Assembly: GCA_003996215.1 (NCBI GenBank)
Contig: QJPP01000310.1
Span: 124,001-188,000, forward strand
Origin: Jaltomata sinuosa
Lineage: Eukaryota > Streptophyta > Magnoliopsida > Solanales > Solanaceae
DNA: 64,000 nucleotides
Reading direction: 5' to 3'
The notes under the pieces were generated by a model. The model was not told where the DNA came from. It was given only the letters and a program-made list of their open reading frames with translations, and made no database searches. A program made the translations under genes and the position numbers. Shown here in pieces: positions 24,301 to 35,723 of the stretch. The number at the start of each line of letters is the position of its first letter. Within the stretch, counting starts at the first letter, position 1.

Positions 24301-26181
24301 TGTCCCACTGAATAACATCTGTCAAAAGAGGCTGATCTAAAAGGAAAAGAAAAAACACTCTAATAGAATTACCCAAGAAATAGAATTTCTGGAATGTACA
24401 TTTTTCAGAACAGGAAAATCAAATATGTCTGCAAGTCTAGTTACCAGTTTCAAAAAAAAATAAAAAAAATCTGCAAGTGAGGTATATTATTCCATGATTT
24501 TGGTGTTGGTAAATAGAGAGCGACTCCCACTCTCCAACCCTCAACTTTGTATTTCTCAAAATGTGAAAGTTGTTGGTAAATAGAGAGCGACTCCCACTCT
24601 CCAACCCTCAACTTTGTATTTCTCAAAATGTGAAAGTTGTTTCTATGAGAAATCTCAAGTCATTTTCCTTGTTACTTCCCCTTTCCTCTCTTAATTTTGA
24701 TGGCACCGGTTACATTTTTTACCTCCCCCGACTATCCTTCAATTAAAACATATTTCTGTTTCTAAAGAACAACACCAACATGGTTCTGCAAGTGGTCTTC
24801 CTGCAAGAAGGTGTCAATATGTTTGCTCCTTTTTGTGTGAAATTTTGCAAGTGAGATCAGCCATTGCTATATTGGTGCATGATGCTTAAGGGCTTTTACT
24901 AAAATCAGTACTTTTCTTGGACATAATTGGGAATTTTGCAGTTATGGTTTCAGTAACAATTTCCTTTTTTCATTAATCAGAAGCTAAGCATATTGCCAAG
25001 ATCTGGAGGGGCTTTAGGATTTACTTATATTCCTCCAACCAATGAGGACAGATATCTGCTCTTTGTTGATGAATTGCGTGGAAGATTGGTCACTCTTCTA
25101 GGTGGACGTGCAGCGGAAGAAGTATTGTACTCTGGACGTGTATCTACTGGTGCTTTTGATGATATACGCAGAGCAACAGACATGGCCTACAAAGCAGTGG
25201 CTGAATATGGTCTTAGTGAGACCATTGGCCCTATTTCAGTGGCAACACTTTCTGGTGGTGGGATGGATGATGGTGGATCCATGCCCTGGGGAAAGGATCA
25301 GGTCTTTTCCGCTTTTGCCCCTCTCTTGATGTCTGATTTCTCTGCGTTCTTCTGCTCTAATATTTAATCCCAGCTTCTGTTTCTAACTTAAGAATACCAC
25401 CTCCTTAGCAGAACTGAAAGTAAAATTATTCCACAGGGGCATCTTGTTGATCTTGTTCAAAGAGAGGTCAAAGCTTTACTGCAGTCTGCACTTGATATTG
25501 CACTCTGTGTTGTACGTGCTAATCCCAAGGTTCTTGAGGGGTTGGGAGCTCAATTGGAAGGTAATGTATTCAATGATGCTTTACTAGTCAACTTCTCGGT
25601 ATTCTTTAGTATTGCTTTCTTTCGATTAACTTCACAAGGCAATGATTTTGCATTGAAGCTAAATAAAAGAATCTTATTTTAATATGTTGATAGATAACGA
25701 AGATCTCTTTATAATATGTGGTGTCTTTTCCTTTCATTCTCTTTAATTTTTCTTTGTGGAAGGTGGATACTCTTTCTTCTCCATTTTATGACATTGTTTC
25801 GTTTTAGTGTGTGAAAAAATATGGCTCCCTTTTATATTTGGGAAATCTTTAATTCGATACGTCCTATTTTACTGTCAATGTGATGCTCTTATAGCCACAA
25901 AAAATGACATGTTTAAGACCGCACGTTCTTATGGTACTTTTGAAATGTAATAAGAAATTTCTTTCTTATACTCCATGCTCAGACCGACATATTAAATGAA
26001 ACTGAAGTAGTATTATATTTGGTACTTTGTTATGGATTGATATTTCTTCCTCTCAGAGAATGAGAAAGTAGAAGGTGAAGAACTACAAGAATGGTTGAGC
26101 ATGGTCGTTGCACCAGCGGAACTTAATTTTTTCGTAAAGGGCAAACAAGCTTTACTTCCACTGCAAGCTGGCTCTGGATGA
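15398..26181 (+). CDS. FTSH9: Chloroplast ATP-dependent zinc metalloprotease FtsH (FTSH7/FTSH9 type), 13 exons, 819 aa
   Basis: Membrane AAA+ protease that unfolds and degrades plastid membrane proteins. Exons: 15398-16273, 21355-21420, 21517-21651, 21777-21842, 22184-22369, 22452-22538, 22615-22728, 22866-22990, 23081-23189, 24083-24208, 24981-25301, 25437-25560, 26057-26181. All junctions are GT-AG and keep frame (2460 nt with stop). The N-terminus is a Ser/Thr/basic-rich plastid transit peptide. Membrane segments lie at about residues 146-165 and 293-310. Walker A GLPGTGKT is at 383-390, Walker B IIFIDE at 438-443, and the second region of homology (GATNRSDVLDPALRRPGRFD) in exon 7. The zinc site is HEAGH at 608-612 with Asp691 as likely third ligand. 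The WWWWSKGGKKLRWEP signature before the first membrane segment matches the FTSH7/9 subgroup (about 800 aa in Arabidopsis); FTSH7 and FTSH9 cannot be separated here. Odd: donor of exon 5 is GTCACC, and intron 1 is 5 kb with transposons. Confidence 0.97.
16190..16800 (+). repeat. Three copies of the FtsH exon 1 end plus splice donor
   Basis: The last part of exon 1 with the start of intron 1 (AAAATGCTTGAGAATGATG ... CTGGTAAGGTTTTGATGAA) occurs at 16202, 16424 and 16717, spaced 222 and 293 bp. Each copy keeps a GTAAGG donor (16274, 16496, 16789), the following TTTTGATGAA and the filler TATATCTACACCGCTGCAC. Only the first is joined to the open exon. In copies 2 and 3 the exon-like piece still encodes FMNSAL in frame with itself. 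Confidence 0.9.
17114..18605 (-). mobile_element. RTE-type LINE, 5'-truncated, in FtsH intron 1
   Basis: Minus-strand ORFs at 17824-18594 (256 aa) and 17512-17820 (102 aa) encode the RT of a plant RTE LINE: MVFIDLEKAYDKVPREVLWR, GLHQGSTLSPFLFALVMDVL and the catalytic FADDVVLVDETRGGV. The C-terminal part has RLRWFGHVRRRGTDAPVRRC and GRGRPKKYWGEVIRQDM. One frameshift near 17822 separates the two frames. The 3' end carries the family's typical tail, TACCCTCCCCAGACCCCACG followed by a (TTG)n microsatellite on the minus strand (ACAACAACA on the plus strand at 17119-17142). It is truncated at the 5' side, as usual for LINEs, and lies antisense to FtsH. I found no clear target duplication. Confidence 0.9.
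18690..19105. mobile_element. Probable MITE remnant in FtsH intron 1
   Basis: Non-coding stretch with degenerate inverted symmetry: GGATTAGTAATATAGGGATT on the left, GCGGGTATTAGTTATGCGG on the right, ending CCAACCAAATGGCACC, which resembles the ...ACCAAACGACCCC ends of Solanaceae MITEs. A related scrap (GTATAAGTATGTTGCTGAAT) is at 16606-16650. Family assignment is uncertain. Confidence 0.35.
19797..20580 (+). mobile_element. Second RTE-type LINE 3' fragment in FtsH intron 1, plus strand
   Basis: Broken plus-strand frames match the RTE RT downstream of its active site: FTDNIV near 19830, INETREGVN at 19854-19880, FKYLGS-like near 20035, KRRSVMRVSYNRRIPTKAND near 20115-20175, a WFGHILQRSPSA-like block near 20375 and KGTR...PKSHGRQL near 20450. 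Stops interrupt every frame. The insert has the opposite orientation to the RTE copy 1.2 kb upstream and is clearly older. Confidence 0.72.
24505..24638. repeat. Perfect 67-bp tandem duplication in FtsH intron 10
   Basis: The 67-bp unit beginning GTTGGTAAATAGAGAGCGAC at 24505 is repeated immediately at 24572 without a visible difference, so the duplication is recent. It lies well inside the intron between the HEAGH exon and exon 11. Confidence 0.92.
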
Positions 26182-27274
26182 CAACATGTGCAAGCTTAAC
26201 AAGTCATCAGTACAAAAACAAATTTCGAGCAAGGACTTCCACGTCTTCATCTTTGCTCTCAAGGAAAACAAAGCTATATTCTTGAACCAGATGGGCATCG
26301 CTTGCTGGCATCCAGCCAGCGTGATTTTGTATGTGTTAGTAAGGTAATTGATAGCTACTTTAACTCCTACAAACACCATTGTCATATACCACGATCAAAG
26401 ATTGGTAACTCGAAGAGAAGGCATAAGCAAAAGATCTAGCCAAGAGTTTCTTGGTTCTAGAAGTGAAAGGAAAATAGGCTCGTGATCGGAGTGATGTCTG
26501 TTGGTATTTTTCTTCTACATCACTTGTACATGTGCCATTTATTCTTAGTAATTATTACAAGAATCAATACCTTTATATTGTATCATACATCTGTACTGCA
26601 GCTTACAAAGAAGTAATCCATGTCTAATGTTGTGGGAGGTGAAACGGTGTATACAATGTAATCTTTCTGATTTTAAGACAGTATGCCATAGTCTTTGACT
26701 TGTGTAAAATGTTGATATAGTATTTTATCTTAATAATAAAGATTTCTTACAGCCCTATGGTTTTGCAAATTAGAAGTATTCATGAAGTAATAAGATGAAG
26801 TGACAATTAATGTCTTTTTGTACTTGGATGTAAGTTGATTTCTTGTTTGTTCATAGAGTGTGAAGAGCCATTCTTTTTATTTGGGGTATGGCCTTGCCTT
26901 GCCATTTGACCTCTTTTCCCTTGTGACTAGGAATGCTCAGTGACAACCTCTCTGGGCTGAGTTGGCATTCATTGAAACGATGAAGAGGGTGTTTGAGTAA
27001 ATTTATAAGCTAATCAAGTACTTTTTGACTTATCTAGGCATTCGGTGAAACATCAATAGTGCTTATAAGCCAAAATAAATGAATACCTATAACTTTTATC
27101 ATGCAAGTCTAAATTGTAAAGACTTGAGCAAAAACTTTTATCGGAGATTATGAGTTTGTATGCAATTTTGTTTCGTCAAGAGTTTTACTATTTTATTCTT
27201 AATGTTTTTTTTTATATCTCTGAAACCATTTCTAAAACAGAACTCCCAACTTGCTCTCCATTCTATTTTGGTTC
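26182..27274 (+). other. FtsH 3' UTR and downstream spacer
   Basis: Non-coding sequence after the FtsH stop. A possible polyadenylation signal AATAAA lies at 26735-26740, in a T-rich context. Segment 26995-27065 (GTTTGAGTAAATTTATAAGC ... GCTTATAAGCC) looks like a degraded hAT-type MITE but could not be delimited. No other gene was recognised. Confidence 0.45.
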
Positions 27275-27481
27275 TTTGTTCATCTTGGACGGGGAGCCTT
27301 GGAGTAACTGGTAAAGTTATTGTCATGTGACCAGGAGGTCACGGGTTTAAGCTTTGAAAACAGCCTCTTGCAGAAATGCAAGGTAAGACTGCGTACAATA
27401 GACCCTTGTGGTCGAGCCATTTCCCGGACCCTGCACATAGCGGGAGCTTTAATGCACCGAGCTGCCCTTTTTGTTCATCTT
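27275..27481 (+). mobile_element. Au-type SINE with 12-bp target duplication
   Basis: The body (27287-27469) reads GGACGGGGAGCCTTGGAGTA ... ACTGGTAAAG ... GACCAGGAGGTCACGGGTTT ... ACAGCCTCTTGCAGAAATGC ... GTACAATAGACCCTTGTGGT ... GCATAGCGGGAGCTTTAATG ... GAGCTGCCC, then a short T tail. This is the Au SINE layout as I remember it from grasses, tobacco and tomato, with tRNA-like A and B boxes. Flanking direct repeats TTTGTTCATCTT (27275-27286 and 27470-27481) are perfect. Confidence 0.93.
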
Positions 27482-27982
27482 CTAGTGAAAAATCATTTGT
27501 ATCTATTCAATTAGGGCAGTATAATCATTTTAACAGAAGTGCTTGCCAATACTTCTATACTAAACAATATGTCTGGTTCGCTCGGTTCAGATAGTGCGTC
27601 AGATATCGATCATATGAGTTCAGATCGTAACAATACTATCCTTTTATTTATTCCATTTCACTCATGATACCTCGCTTGTATGATTTCAAATCTACAAGAG
27701 ATATCCATTGGTGTCAAAGAGCGAGTTCCTTTCTTGTCTTGCTCAAGAACATTTTTTATTCTCATTGGAGAAAAACTCTCTCGCGACAAGGTTCTACACA
27801 TTGGGTCAGCTACGATAAAAAAATACATATCAGAATAGTGACAATATATACAAATCATAACAAGTCGGTAGGACTTCATGTAATATGCTGACTATTATTA
27901 CGTGACACATATATCATTTGCCTTGCATGTAAATCCAAACATGCTTATTTTCACAACATATGAAGAAACGAGGATAAAAGAA

Positions 27983-28880
27983 GGAAAAGGGCCAAAAATA
28001 CCGCTAAATTTTTTGAAATAGGTCAATATTACTTTGTTGTATATTTTTTACTATAAATTATTGTCATCGTTAATCAATTAGCTCAAAAATTTATCTCCAA
28101 CTAGTTAAATAGCTCAAAAATACTCTTCCTACTAACGGTTGCTCCAAAACAAGAGAAAAAGAGACAAGTTTACCCTTGAACTATTCGAAATGAAGAATTT
28201 TTACCCTTATTTTTCTTCCGGCGGGGGGAATGGGGTGGGGTGGGGTGGTAAGAAAATAAGTAGTATAAAGAGTTTTCATTTCAACAAATAAAGAACGATA
28301 ACATATAGGTATTTTTTCCTTCTGGTTCTTATGCATTAAATATGAATTATTATTTCTAAACATGAAATCGTGTACCTTTTTTACATAACTATTTTTTTCT
28401 ACATTAATAATAATAAAATTATTTTATTAACTCTAAGAATGATATTATAAAAAATCAAATTCAATTATACCTTGATACGTTACCTTCCATATTGTAACTT
28501 TTAAGTCATCCTAGGTTTTTATCGAGGGTATAACAGTTTTGAAAGGAAACAATATATGTTTTTGCTCAATCATTTAAAATAGTCAAAGTAATCTCATAAT
28601 CTCCGATAAAAATTTTTGCTCAAGTCTTTACAATTTAGAGTATTTGTCCGGAACTTTAAATGAAGGAAAAATACCCCACTTTGAATAGTTCAAGGGCAAA
28701 GATGACCTATCTTTTCTTATTTTGGAGCAACTGTTAGTTGGAAGGATGTTTTTGAGTTATTTGAATAGTTGGTGGGCACTTTTGAGCTAGTTGACTAATG
28801 ACAAGGATATTTTTTAGTAGAAAACGTAAGATGTGGTAAAGTTAACCTATTTCGAATCGTCCAAGAATGGTCATTTTTCC
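27983..28880. mobile_element. Long-inverted-repeat MITE (Mutator-like)
   Basis: The left arm (about 27983-28210; GGAAAAGGGCCAAAAATACC ... GAAATAGGTCAATATTACTT ... TAGCTCAAAAAT) pairs with the right arm (about 28650-28880; ... TTGAGCTAGTTGACTAATGA ... AACCTATTTCGAAT ... GGTCATTTTTCC). Arms of about 230 bp with a non-coding loop fit a Mutator-like MITE. The 9-bp flanks are similar (ATAAAAGAA and TAAAAAAAA) but A-rich, so the target duplication is not proven. Confidence 0.7.
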
Positions 28881-28993
28881 TAAAAAAAAAACAAACACCA
28901 ATTCTACAAGGGATACGTGAAGAATGTCTAGCTTCTTTTAAGAAACGATTTTTGATCATAAATAGCCTATTAGGTTATCAATGATTGATTTAT

Positions 28994-30070
28994 CGGAGAA
29001 GGGTCAAATATATTTATGTACTATTAGAAATTATTTAAATATACTCTTGTTATACTTTTGGTTCAAATATATCATTTTCGTTATATTTTGGATCCAAATA
29101 TACCCTTGTACTATTAAAAATATTTTAAATATACCTCTCATTATACTTTCAGTTCAAATATACCTCTCCCAATATACTTTGGGTTCAAATATACCTCTTC
29201 TATTGTATTTTTGGTCCAAATATACCCCTCATTATATTTTTATGTTGATTTAACCCCCACCCCACCCCTCACCCACCCCCACCCCACCCCCTTTTTTTTA
29301 TAAAGGTGATTTACTCTTATTATTTACAAACGGATACATGATGAGCTTCAAAATAAACATAACTCATACCAAATGTAAATATTTGCGTGATTCACTTTAC
29401 AAACTCACGCATTCAATCCATCTCTGACTCACTCCCTCGATTCATACAAAATAATACACATATTCACAATATATAGCCCTATCATTTAAACATTTCATTG
29501 GCCTTACAACGGATAAACTTCTTTACATGGAATTTTTGGAGTTTCGATATATAAAAAAAATTATTTTCTTTCTGCCATCATCTTTTGGTTTAATATCAAA
29601 TCTTAAAACTTATACTTGAAATAATCAGCTAAGGAAGATTACCATATATAAATACAGGAAAAAAAAATTATATCTGATAAACGGATCATTATTGTTCAAT
29701 GGAAAAATATTCAGAAATAGGTGGAGCAAAAACTTTAAAGAGATTGGATTCATGAGAAGCAGATCATTAAAAAAGAAAAGAAAAGAAAAGAACTGGGGAA
29801 TTGAGATGGTTTAGATGGGTGAGTGTCAAAAATAAGGGTAAATCAGCATAAAAGTATAATGGAAGGGGTATATTTGAACTCAAAATATATCGAAAATGGT
29901 ATATTTGAACTGAAAGTATAACGATGGATATATTTGAACTATTTCTAATAATACAAGGGTATATTTTGACCCAAAATATAACAAAAAAGATATATTTGAA
30001 CTGAAAGTATAACAAAAGAATATATTTAAATTATTTCTAATAGTATAGTAATATATTTGGTCCTTCTCCG
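28994..30070. mobile_element. Mutator-like MITE with 9-bp target duplication
   Basis: Ends are CGGAGAAGGGTCAAATATAT on the left and the near-perfect inverse, ...ATATTTGGTCCTTCTCCG, on the right. The flanking 9-bp duplication TTGATTTAT (28985-28993 and 30071-30079) is perfect; 9 bp is the Mutator superfamily size. Arms of roughly 250-300 bp are built from sub-repeats of TTCAAATATACCT-type units about 40 bp apart. The loop has a C-rich tract (29252-29292). There is no transposase. Minus-strand ORFs (29767-30146) merely reflect these repeats. Confidence 0.93.
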
Positions 30071-30079
30071 TTGATTTAT

Positions 30080-31313
30080 TTTGGTACAAAATGCATATCC
30101 AACTTATTCTCAAGTCCAAATAAAGACTCTTAAGCTCATTTTTCACTAGTCAAAAATTTTAGAGTCCAAAATGATTTTGGATCCATCTTATGTCAAAACA
30201 TTAAAAGTTTAGTTTTTTACTTAGCTTGAATAGATTTAAATTTGAAATCCAAAGTGTTTTATTAACCAAATCAAATTATTGTACCAAACTAGAATACTTG
30301 AGAGAAATTGATTGAAAGACCTTTTTAAGTCTTCAATTGAGAAACTCCTTTTTTTTTTCAAAGTAACAAATTCTTAATAGTCTATGAAATGCTTCTGGGT
30401 CCGTTTAATAATTTTAAAGAGTTTAGGTCTTAGATTTTGAGTTTATTAGAATATACTTAAGTCCCTCACTTCCGTCATTGATACATTTAAGATACACTTT
30501 TCGATAATATAATATGGTCATATGCAAATATAGTAACCCGAACAAAGTTGGGGTCGAATCTCATAAGGAATAGAAAGAAAACAATATAAATTGAACGAGT
30601 ACTAGATTGATGATCTGATTTCTATCCCGTAAGAGCTGAAAAGGAGTTGTATAACTGAAACTAGAATTCGCAGCAATAATTGAAAGATGTAAACTTATAA
30701 GATTAAAGCACTGAGATTGTGTCCCAACAATGGAATGCTCATTTCGTCGGTTTTCATGTAATTTATATATAATTGGGTTCTAAATATGCACTCAGTCTCT
30801 AAACCATAACTCAATCTTTACCAAGAGTTGAACGAGTTATCTCAGTATGATGTTCCCATGACTATATGATTTATTTAAATAAGAATGACAGATTATGCCA
30901 TGTAAATTCATCTTATTCCTAAGAGAATCTATTAAACAAAGGTTAGCGCCTTAAGTTCATGGAACTCTTCTTTTACCAAATCTTAATATGTTTTTCCAAG
31001 CAAAACTAAGATATTATATCGCAAGTTAATTTTTGTAACCACCTACCAATAATTAAGAAGGATAAGAAAGTCGATATTTTACTATTCAAAAATCATGCAA
31101 GGCACGAAAAACTTATGAACTTTACACCCTCATTGGGTTTCACAACCTCAGTAGAAGAATTTAGCTACTCATGCTTAAAAGTAAATTACAAGAATAATAA
31201 TTTAATGAATTCATAAACTTACTTTGAATATAAAATCTTAAAAGAATAATGGTGTTTTTCGTTCTTCACAACAACAAGAAACTAGAGAGAGAAATTGAAC
31301 TTGAACTTCAAAG
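30080..31313. repeat. Dispersed repeat A, copy 1 (about 30470-31300)
   Basis: The stretch starting GATACATTTAAGATACAC and AATATAGTAACCCGAACAAA, through GAGTTATCTCAGTATGATGT to GAATGACAGATTATGCC, appears again in reverse orientation at about 53480-54310. No coding domain is evident. It is probably a fragment of a retrotransposon leader or LTR. The first 390 bp (30080-30470) shows nothing recognisable. Confidence 0.5.
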
Positions 31314-31800
31314 GGAAAATGGTTCAAAACACATAAGCTATGGCCAAAATTGTTGTTACACACTCTAACTTTGTGGAGGTCCTATGACCCCTCTGAACTA
31401 TTTTATAGTGTAATACTAAGGGTATTATCAGCATAGCTGGACGTGCAAGTGAACACGCTTATAAGCATCTACTTTGAAATAGTAGATTGAAAGTGAAAAT
31501 CACAGAAAATTGAAATGATTTGTGTTATTTGATCAATAATCATGAATATAAAGTTAGAGAATTTTAAGAAAATTCTAGGGTTTAATAAAAGATAAATAAA
31601 CACTAATGAGAATCGACCCCTTATTTTAATAGCGCGCGTAAACACTTACTTTAGTTTGAGTGATTTAGTGGTCCATCTAAGATAATAATACCCTTAATAT
31701 TATAATATAAAATAGTCCAGGAGGTCATAGGACATCCACAAATTTAGAGTGTGTAACAACAATTTTGACTATAGTTTATGTGTGTTTTGAGTTATTTTTC
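31314..31800. mobile_element. Long-inverted-repeat MITE
   Basis: The left arm from GGGAAAATGGTTCAAAACAC through ATTGTTGTTACACACTCTAA and GGAGGTCCTATGACC is mirrored on the right by GGAGGTCATAGGACATCCAC, AGAGTGTGTAACAACAATTT and GTGTTTTGAGTTATTTTTCC. Arms are about 115 bp and the loop is non-coding. Flanks AACTTCAAA and AACTTTATA are only partly alike. Confidence 0.75.
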
Positions 31801-32919
31801 CAACTTTATAACTCTATCACACGTCTCACAAAAATCAACTATGACAAAAATAAACCTAAAAAACTATTTATAATGACCCACAAAGTTAGAATACGAAAAA
31901 TATCATATTGATCCGTCGACACAACCTGCAACTCAATCCACAATCGTACATTAATCTGCGGTCCATGGATTGTCTTTAAACTGGCCATTGATTGCTCTTT
32001 AGAGTTCTGGACTTCTCTTCATGAATTGATCTGCGGATCATCCTTTGATTTACAGTCCGTAAGTTCAATCGTAAGTCCTCATGTCAGCTTGGTCTTTTCT
32101 TCATGTATGGGTCGTGAATGTGACATACGGTCATACTTTGTCTTGTATAGTGACCAATTCCATTAGATCCTTTTTATACATTCTCTGAATATTTTTACAA
32201 TTTAATATGCGGTTCGTGACTTAATCTGCGATCGTAAATCACCCTTTTTCTAGCAATTTTTTTATCTTTTCCTTATTTTGGCCATTTTGACTTCTAAAAT
32301 CTAACATTAAAATACATAAAAACAAGCGTAAGAACATGTAAAACTTCAAGTAAAAGACAGAGGATGTTTCCTAATATCAAGGTACATCTGTCATTTGCTT
32401 GATCAAATGAATTCCCCCTCTCGTCTATCTCAACCTCTCCAGTTGTTTCTTGATATCTAAAATTGTGAAGCACGATCATCAATATTTTTAGGTATTATAT
32501 CGTTAAACTTGTAGTTTACTTTCAACCACTGTCTTTAGAAGCTTCATATTTTTTTCAAAGCTAATAAATGAAAATCTGTCAAAGCTCCATTCTTGAGAAA
32601 TCCTAGTATGATAAAGTTCATAATTTTTTAATATTTTGGAATCTTAGCCCGTGGTTTCTTAAAATATGTGTTATTTCTAGTGAGTGTTTATTTGGATTTT
32701 TTATATTATTGTCGTGTAGGATAATAGTATTTTGTTAATATATATTTTTGCAAATTTTAAGATGGATAATCGAGTTTTCTGGTTCTTATGAATGTGTTTG
32801 CTGGTTTACGATTCTGTTTCTTACTTTCCTATTGCCTTGACCCATTTGATCTATTTGTAGACTTGTCGTCGATTATTATTACTTTTATATTGTGATTGGT
32901 TGATGTTGAGGCAAAAATG
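31801..32919. other. Intergenic, LTR-like fragment
   Basis: Around 31940-32250 the motif pair TTTACAGTCCGTAAG / CTGCGATCGTAAATC is repeated in variant forms, like the palindrome-bearing LTRs of Solanaceae gypsy elements; related text recurs at 54720-55030. No ends could be placed. The rest holds no recognisable gene. Confidence 0.4.
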
Positions 32920-33180
32920 CATAAATTTCACCATCATTTATCAGTAAGTGTGGGTGCTAGAATGGGCTCCTAATCTCTAGCCATGGTAGCATGTGTCCTC
33001 ACATAGAGTGAGAAAAAAACAAAAAATCTTAGTAACCAATGGAATCAAAGAAAAGAATTTTTCTAAAGTCCTATAGCCTCTCGAAGATAGAGAATAAACG
33101 TTTTTGCACTAATTCGCAAGACTCTACTAGACTTGGCTTGTACATATGAGACCAATAAATTCATTGCTCTGTAACTAACT
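32920..33180 (-). mobile_element. Leader and first codons of the LTR element at 33181-46637
   Basis: Read on the minus strand, the LTR end GTCATGACA (33189-33181) is followed by AGTTAGTTACAGAGCA, a degenerate match to the plant tRNA-Met primer-binding site, and then by a leader (AGTCTAGTAGAGTCTTGCG, TCGAGAGGCTATAGGAC) that I recognise from Solanaceae gypsy elements. A start-like ATGGCTAGAGAT occurs near 32985. So this is the 5' LTR plus leader of an element whose body has been lost. Confidence 0.6.
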
Positions 33181-35723
33181 TGTCATGACTCAAAATTCGG
33201 AAAAATGATGGCACCTATCTAGCCTCCGTGATAGGTAAGTCAACACAAAAATATGACACAATAACAAAACAAATACACAAAATATATGATTTCAAAATAA
33301 CACAACTCATAAGTACTTCTTTCATAAAACTTGAATCAAAAAGCAAAAAACATCATAATCAAATCCAAAAATCTGGAAGTCACTAGTACCAGCCTCTAAG
33401 AAATCCAATACAACATCAGAAGTATCAAAACATCCACAAGAGGTAAAACTACAAACAGAAGGATGGAAGAGATTGAAGAAGAGTTGTGGATCAGCCAAGC
33501 AACTACCTCAGATAACTCGGATGAAAAGCACCAACATTGCTACCAATCACAGCCTGGAGGTAATAGCCGATGAATCTGCACAACAAGATGTAAAAATAAA
33601 TAAGTGTGACTACTAATACATATGTACTCAGCAGCAACATCAACTAATCCTAAACCAAAGCAATGGTGAAGGTCGGTCCTAAATACTCAAATTTGATACC
33701 TTCTACATAGACATAAAGCTAATTTCAATAAAAGACAGACCTGAACTAGCAACTAATGTCAACAACAACATATATAAGATTCAAGCTCAAATGTCCAATT
33801 CATAGTCAAACAAGAATAAGAGTAGTATAGTTACTTTCACGATCACTTAAATCACTTTTCACAGCTATAAACAATGCAAATTAAGTAAGAATGATGTCAT
33901 GAATGCATATGATGCATATGCCTTCTACTTGGCCAAAAACCTGTATACACCTATTGTCTTAGCTAGCTGGAACCCATGAGGACGCGCAAGGTCCATATAC
34001 CCATATTGTACCGGAAAATCATATAGCTGAAAATGCCATGGGTGATAAACATCTTGTATTAGATAACCATTTATCTGAAAATATCTAGGATGACTCTTCT
34101 GCGAGATTTATCCTTTCACTTCCTCAATGTTCATGTTTGTATGCATGAGATGCAAATGTCACAACAATATACACTGATTCTTCACCTGATCTAAATCCAT
34201 AGCACATACATAAATAACAATCTAAAAATTCAATAATATAATAAGGACAATGAAAACGTGATCACATAGATAATTCATATGCTAATTTTTGAATATCAAA
34301 GTCGGGATAAGTATCAGTGAGCAACCCAAGTATTTTCACCAATGTTACACTATAAACATGCTCACGTAGTCAGATAAGTCATCCAAACAAAGAATAAAGT
34401 TTAAAATACCCATAATATAACACTGATACACACATAGATGCTCATCACCTTACCTATACGGGACCCCCCATTACCTATTTCCCAATCACACAATTATTTA
34501 ATACACTAATACTTCAAAGAGAGTCAAAAAATCTCAACTTATCTTAACAAAGCTCGAAAAGTCAAATCTTAGCTTTTTCCTTTCGTAGAGACTACAAACA
34601 AGCCCAAACAAGTCAAATACGTATTCTCCATAAGAAAATAAATCTATAGACAACTATACTGCTATACTTCTAGTCCTAGTCCAAAGAGTTAACCCAAAAG
34701 TCAACCTCGAGCCTACATGGACAAAACTAAAATTTTCTTTGAAAATTAAGTCACTCGTAACATAGAGAACTCAAATATGAAATTTCATTAAAAACTGAGT
34801 TCAAATCGACCTTCAAAATCTCAAAATACGAGTTCATAACTTTATCCCCAAAATCTCTAAATTTATCAATTTAAAACCATGATTTGAATTCAAAAACATC
34901 AAAAAAAAAGTATCGATTAATGCATAAATTAAGGTTAAGAATACTCAATGAAGAAATCTTGAAATTCCCATTTTGAATCGCCCAAAAATGCTTTTCAAAG
35001 CTCCCAAAATCGAGTTATGGAGTTAAGTTCAAAAAAGAAAATATGAATCTGTCTAGGTGCACTTACTTTTTGCGAACGCGATGGGTCCCTCATGATTGCG
35101 AGGCTGACCTAGCCTGACCCATCATGATCGTGATGCCTTCTTTGTGAATGTGAAGCACAATTTTTCCCAGACCCCTTAACCCTTTGCGATCGCGACACTC
35201 AACTTTCTCCTTCTTCGTAAAAGCGATGAGCAACTCACGAATGCAAAGAATAAATCATTGGCACCAGAAAAATTATAAAACCAACAAAGTCCAAACTTTA
35301 AAAATGCCTGAACAGAACCTCGGGATTCGCATGGAATTCCATGAACACAAATTAAATATACTATCAGAATAGAAATGACATTTTCGACCTATTGGAACCA
35401 TTAAAACACTAATCTGATGTCATCTTGACCAAATATTGACTGAAGACAACTCTTAATTTCCAAATTTTCAACTAACGACTCAAAATCCATCTTAATGCCT
35501 TGATATAATTCAACCAATACTTCTCTCTCTCTCATGTGAACCCTAGCAACCTATTTTTGATCGGATGACGGCCACTGGTCAGTCGGCATTGACGGCTGGC
35601 TAGCCAATCTCTTTACTATCTGATTCACATTTCCCTCTTCTACCTCAATCCACCACTACTACATCCATTACTAATCCTGATACCATCAAGAATGACCATA
35701 TTTTAGCTAACGTTCCTAAGAGT

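Noticed and set aside
26995..27065. MITE with GCTTATAAGC ends after FtsH
   Set aside because: The symmetry is short and partial and no flanking duplication was found.
29767..30146. Minus-strand ORFs rich in Ile/Tyr/Phe
   Set aside because: They are made by the AT-rich sub-repeats of the Mutator-like MITE arm.
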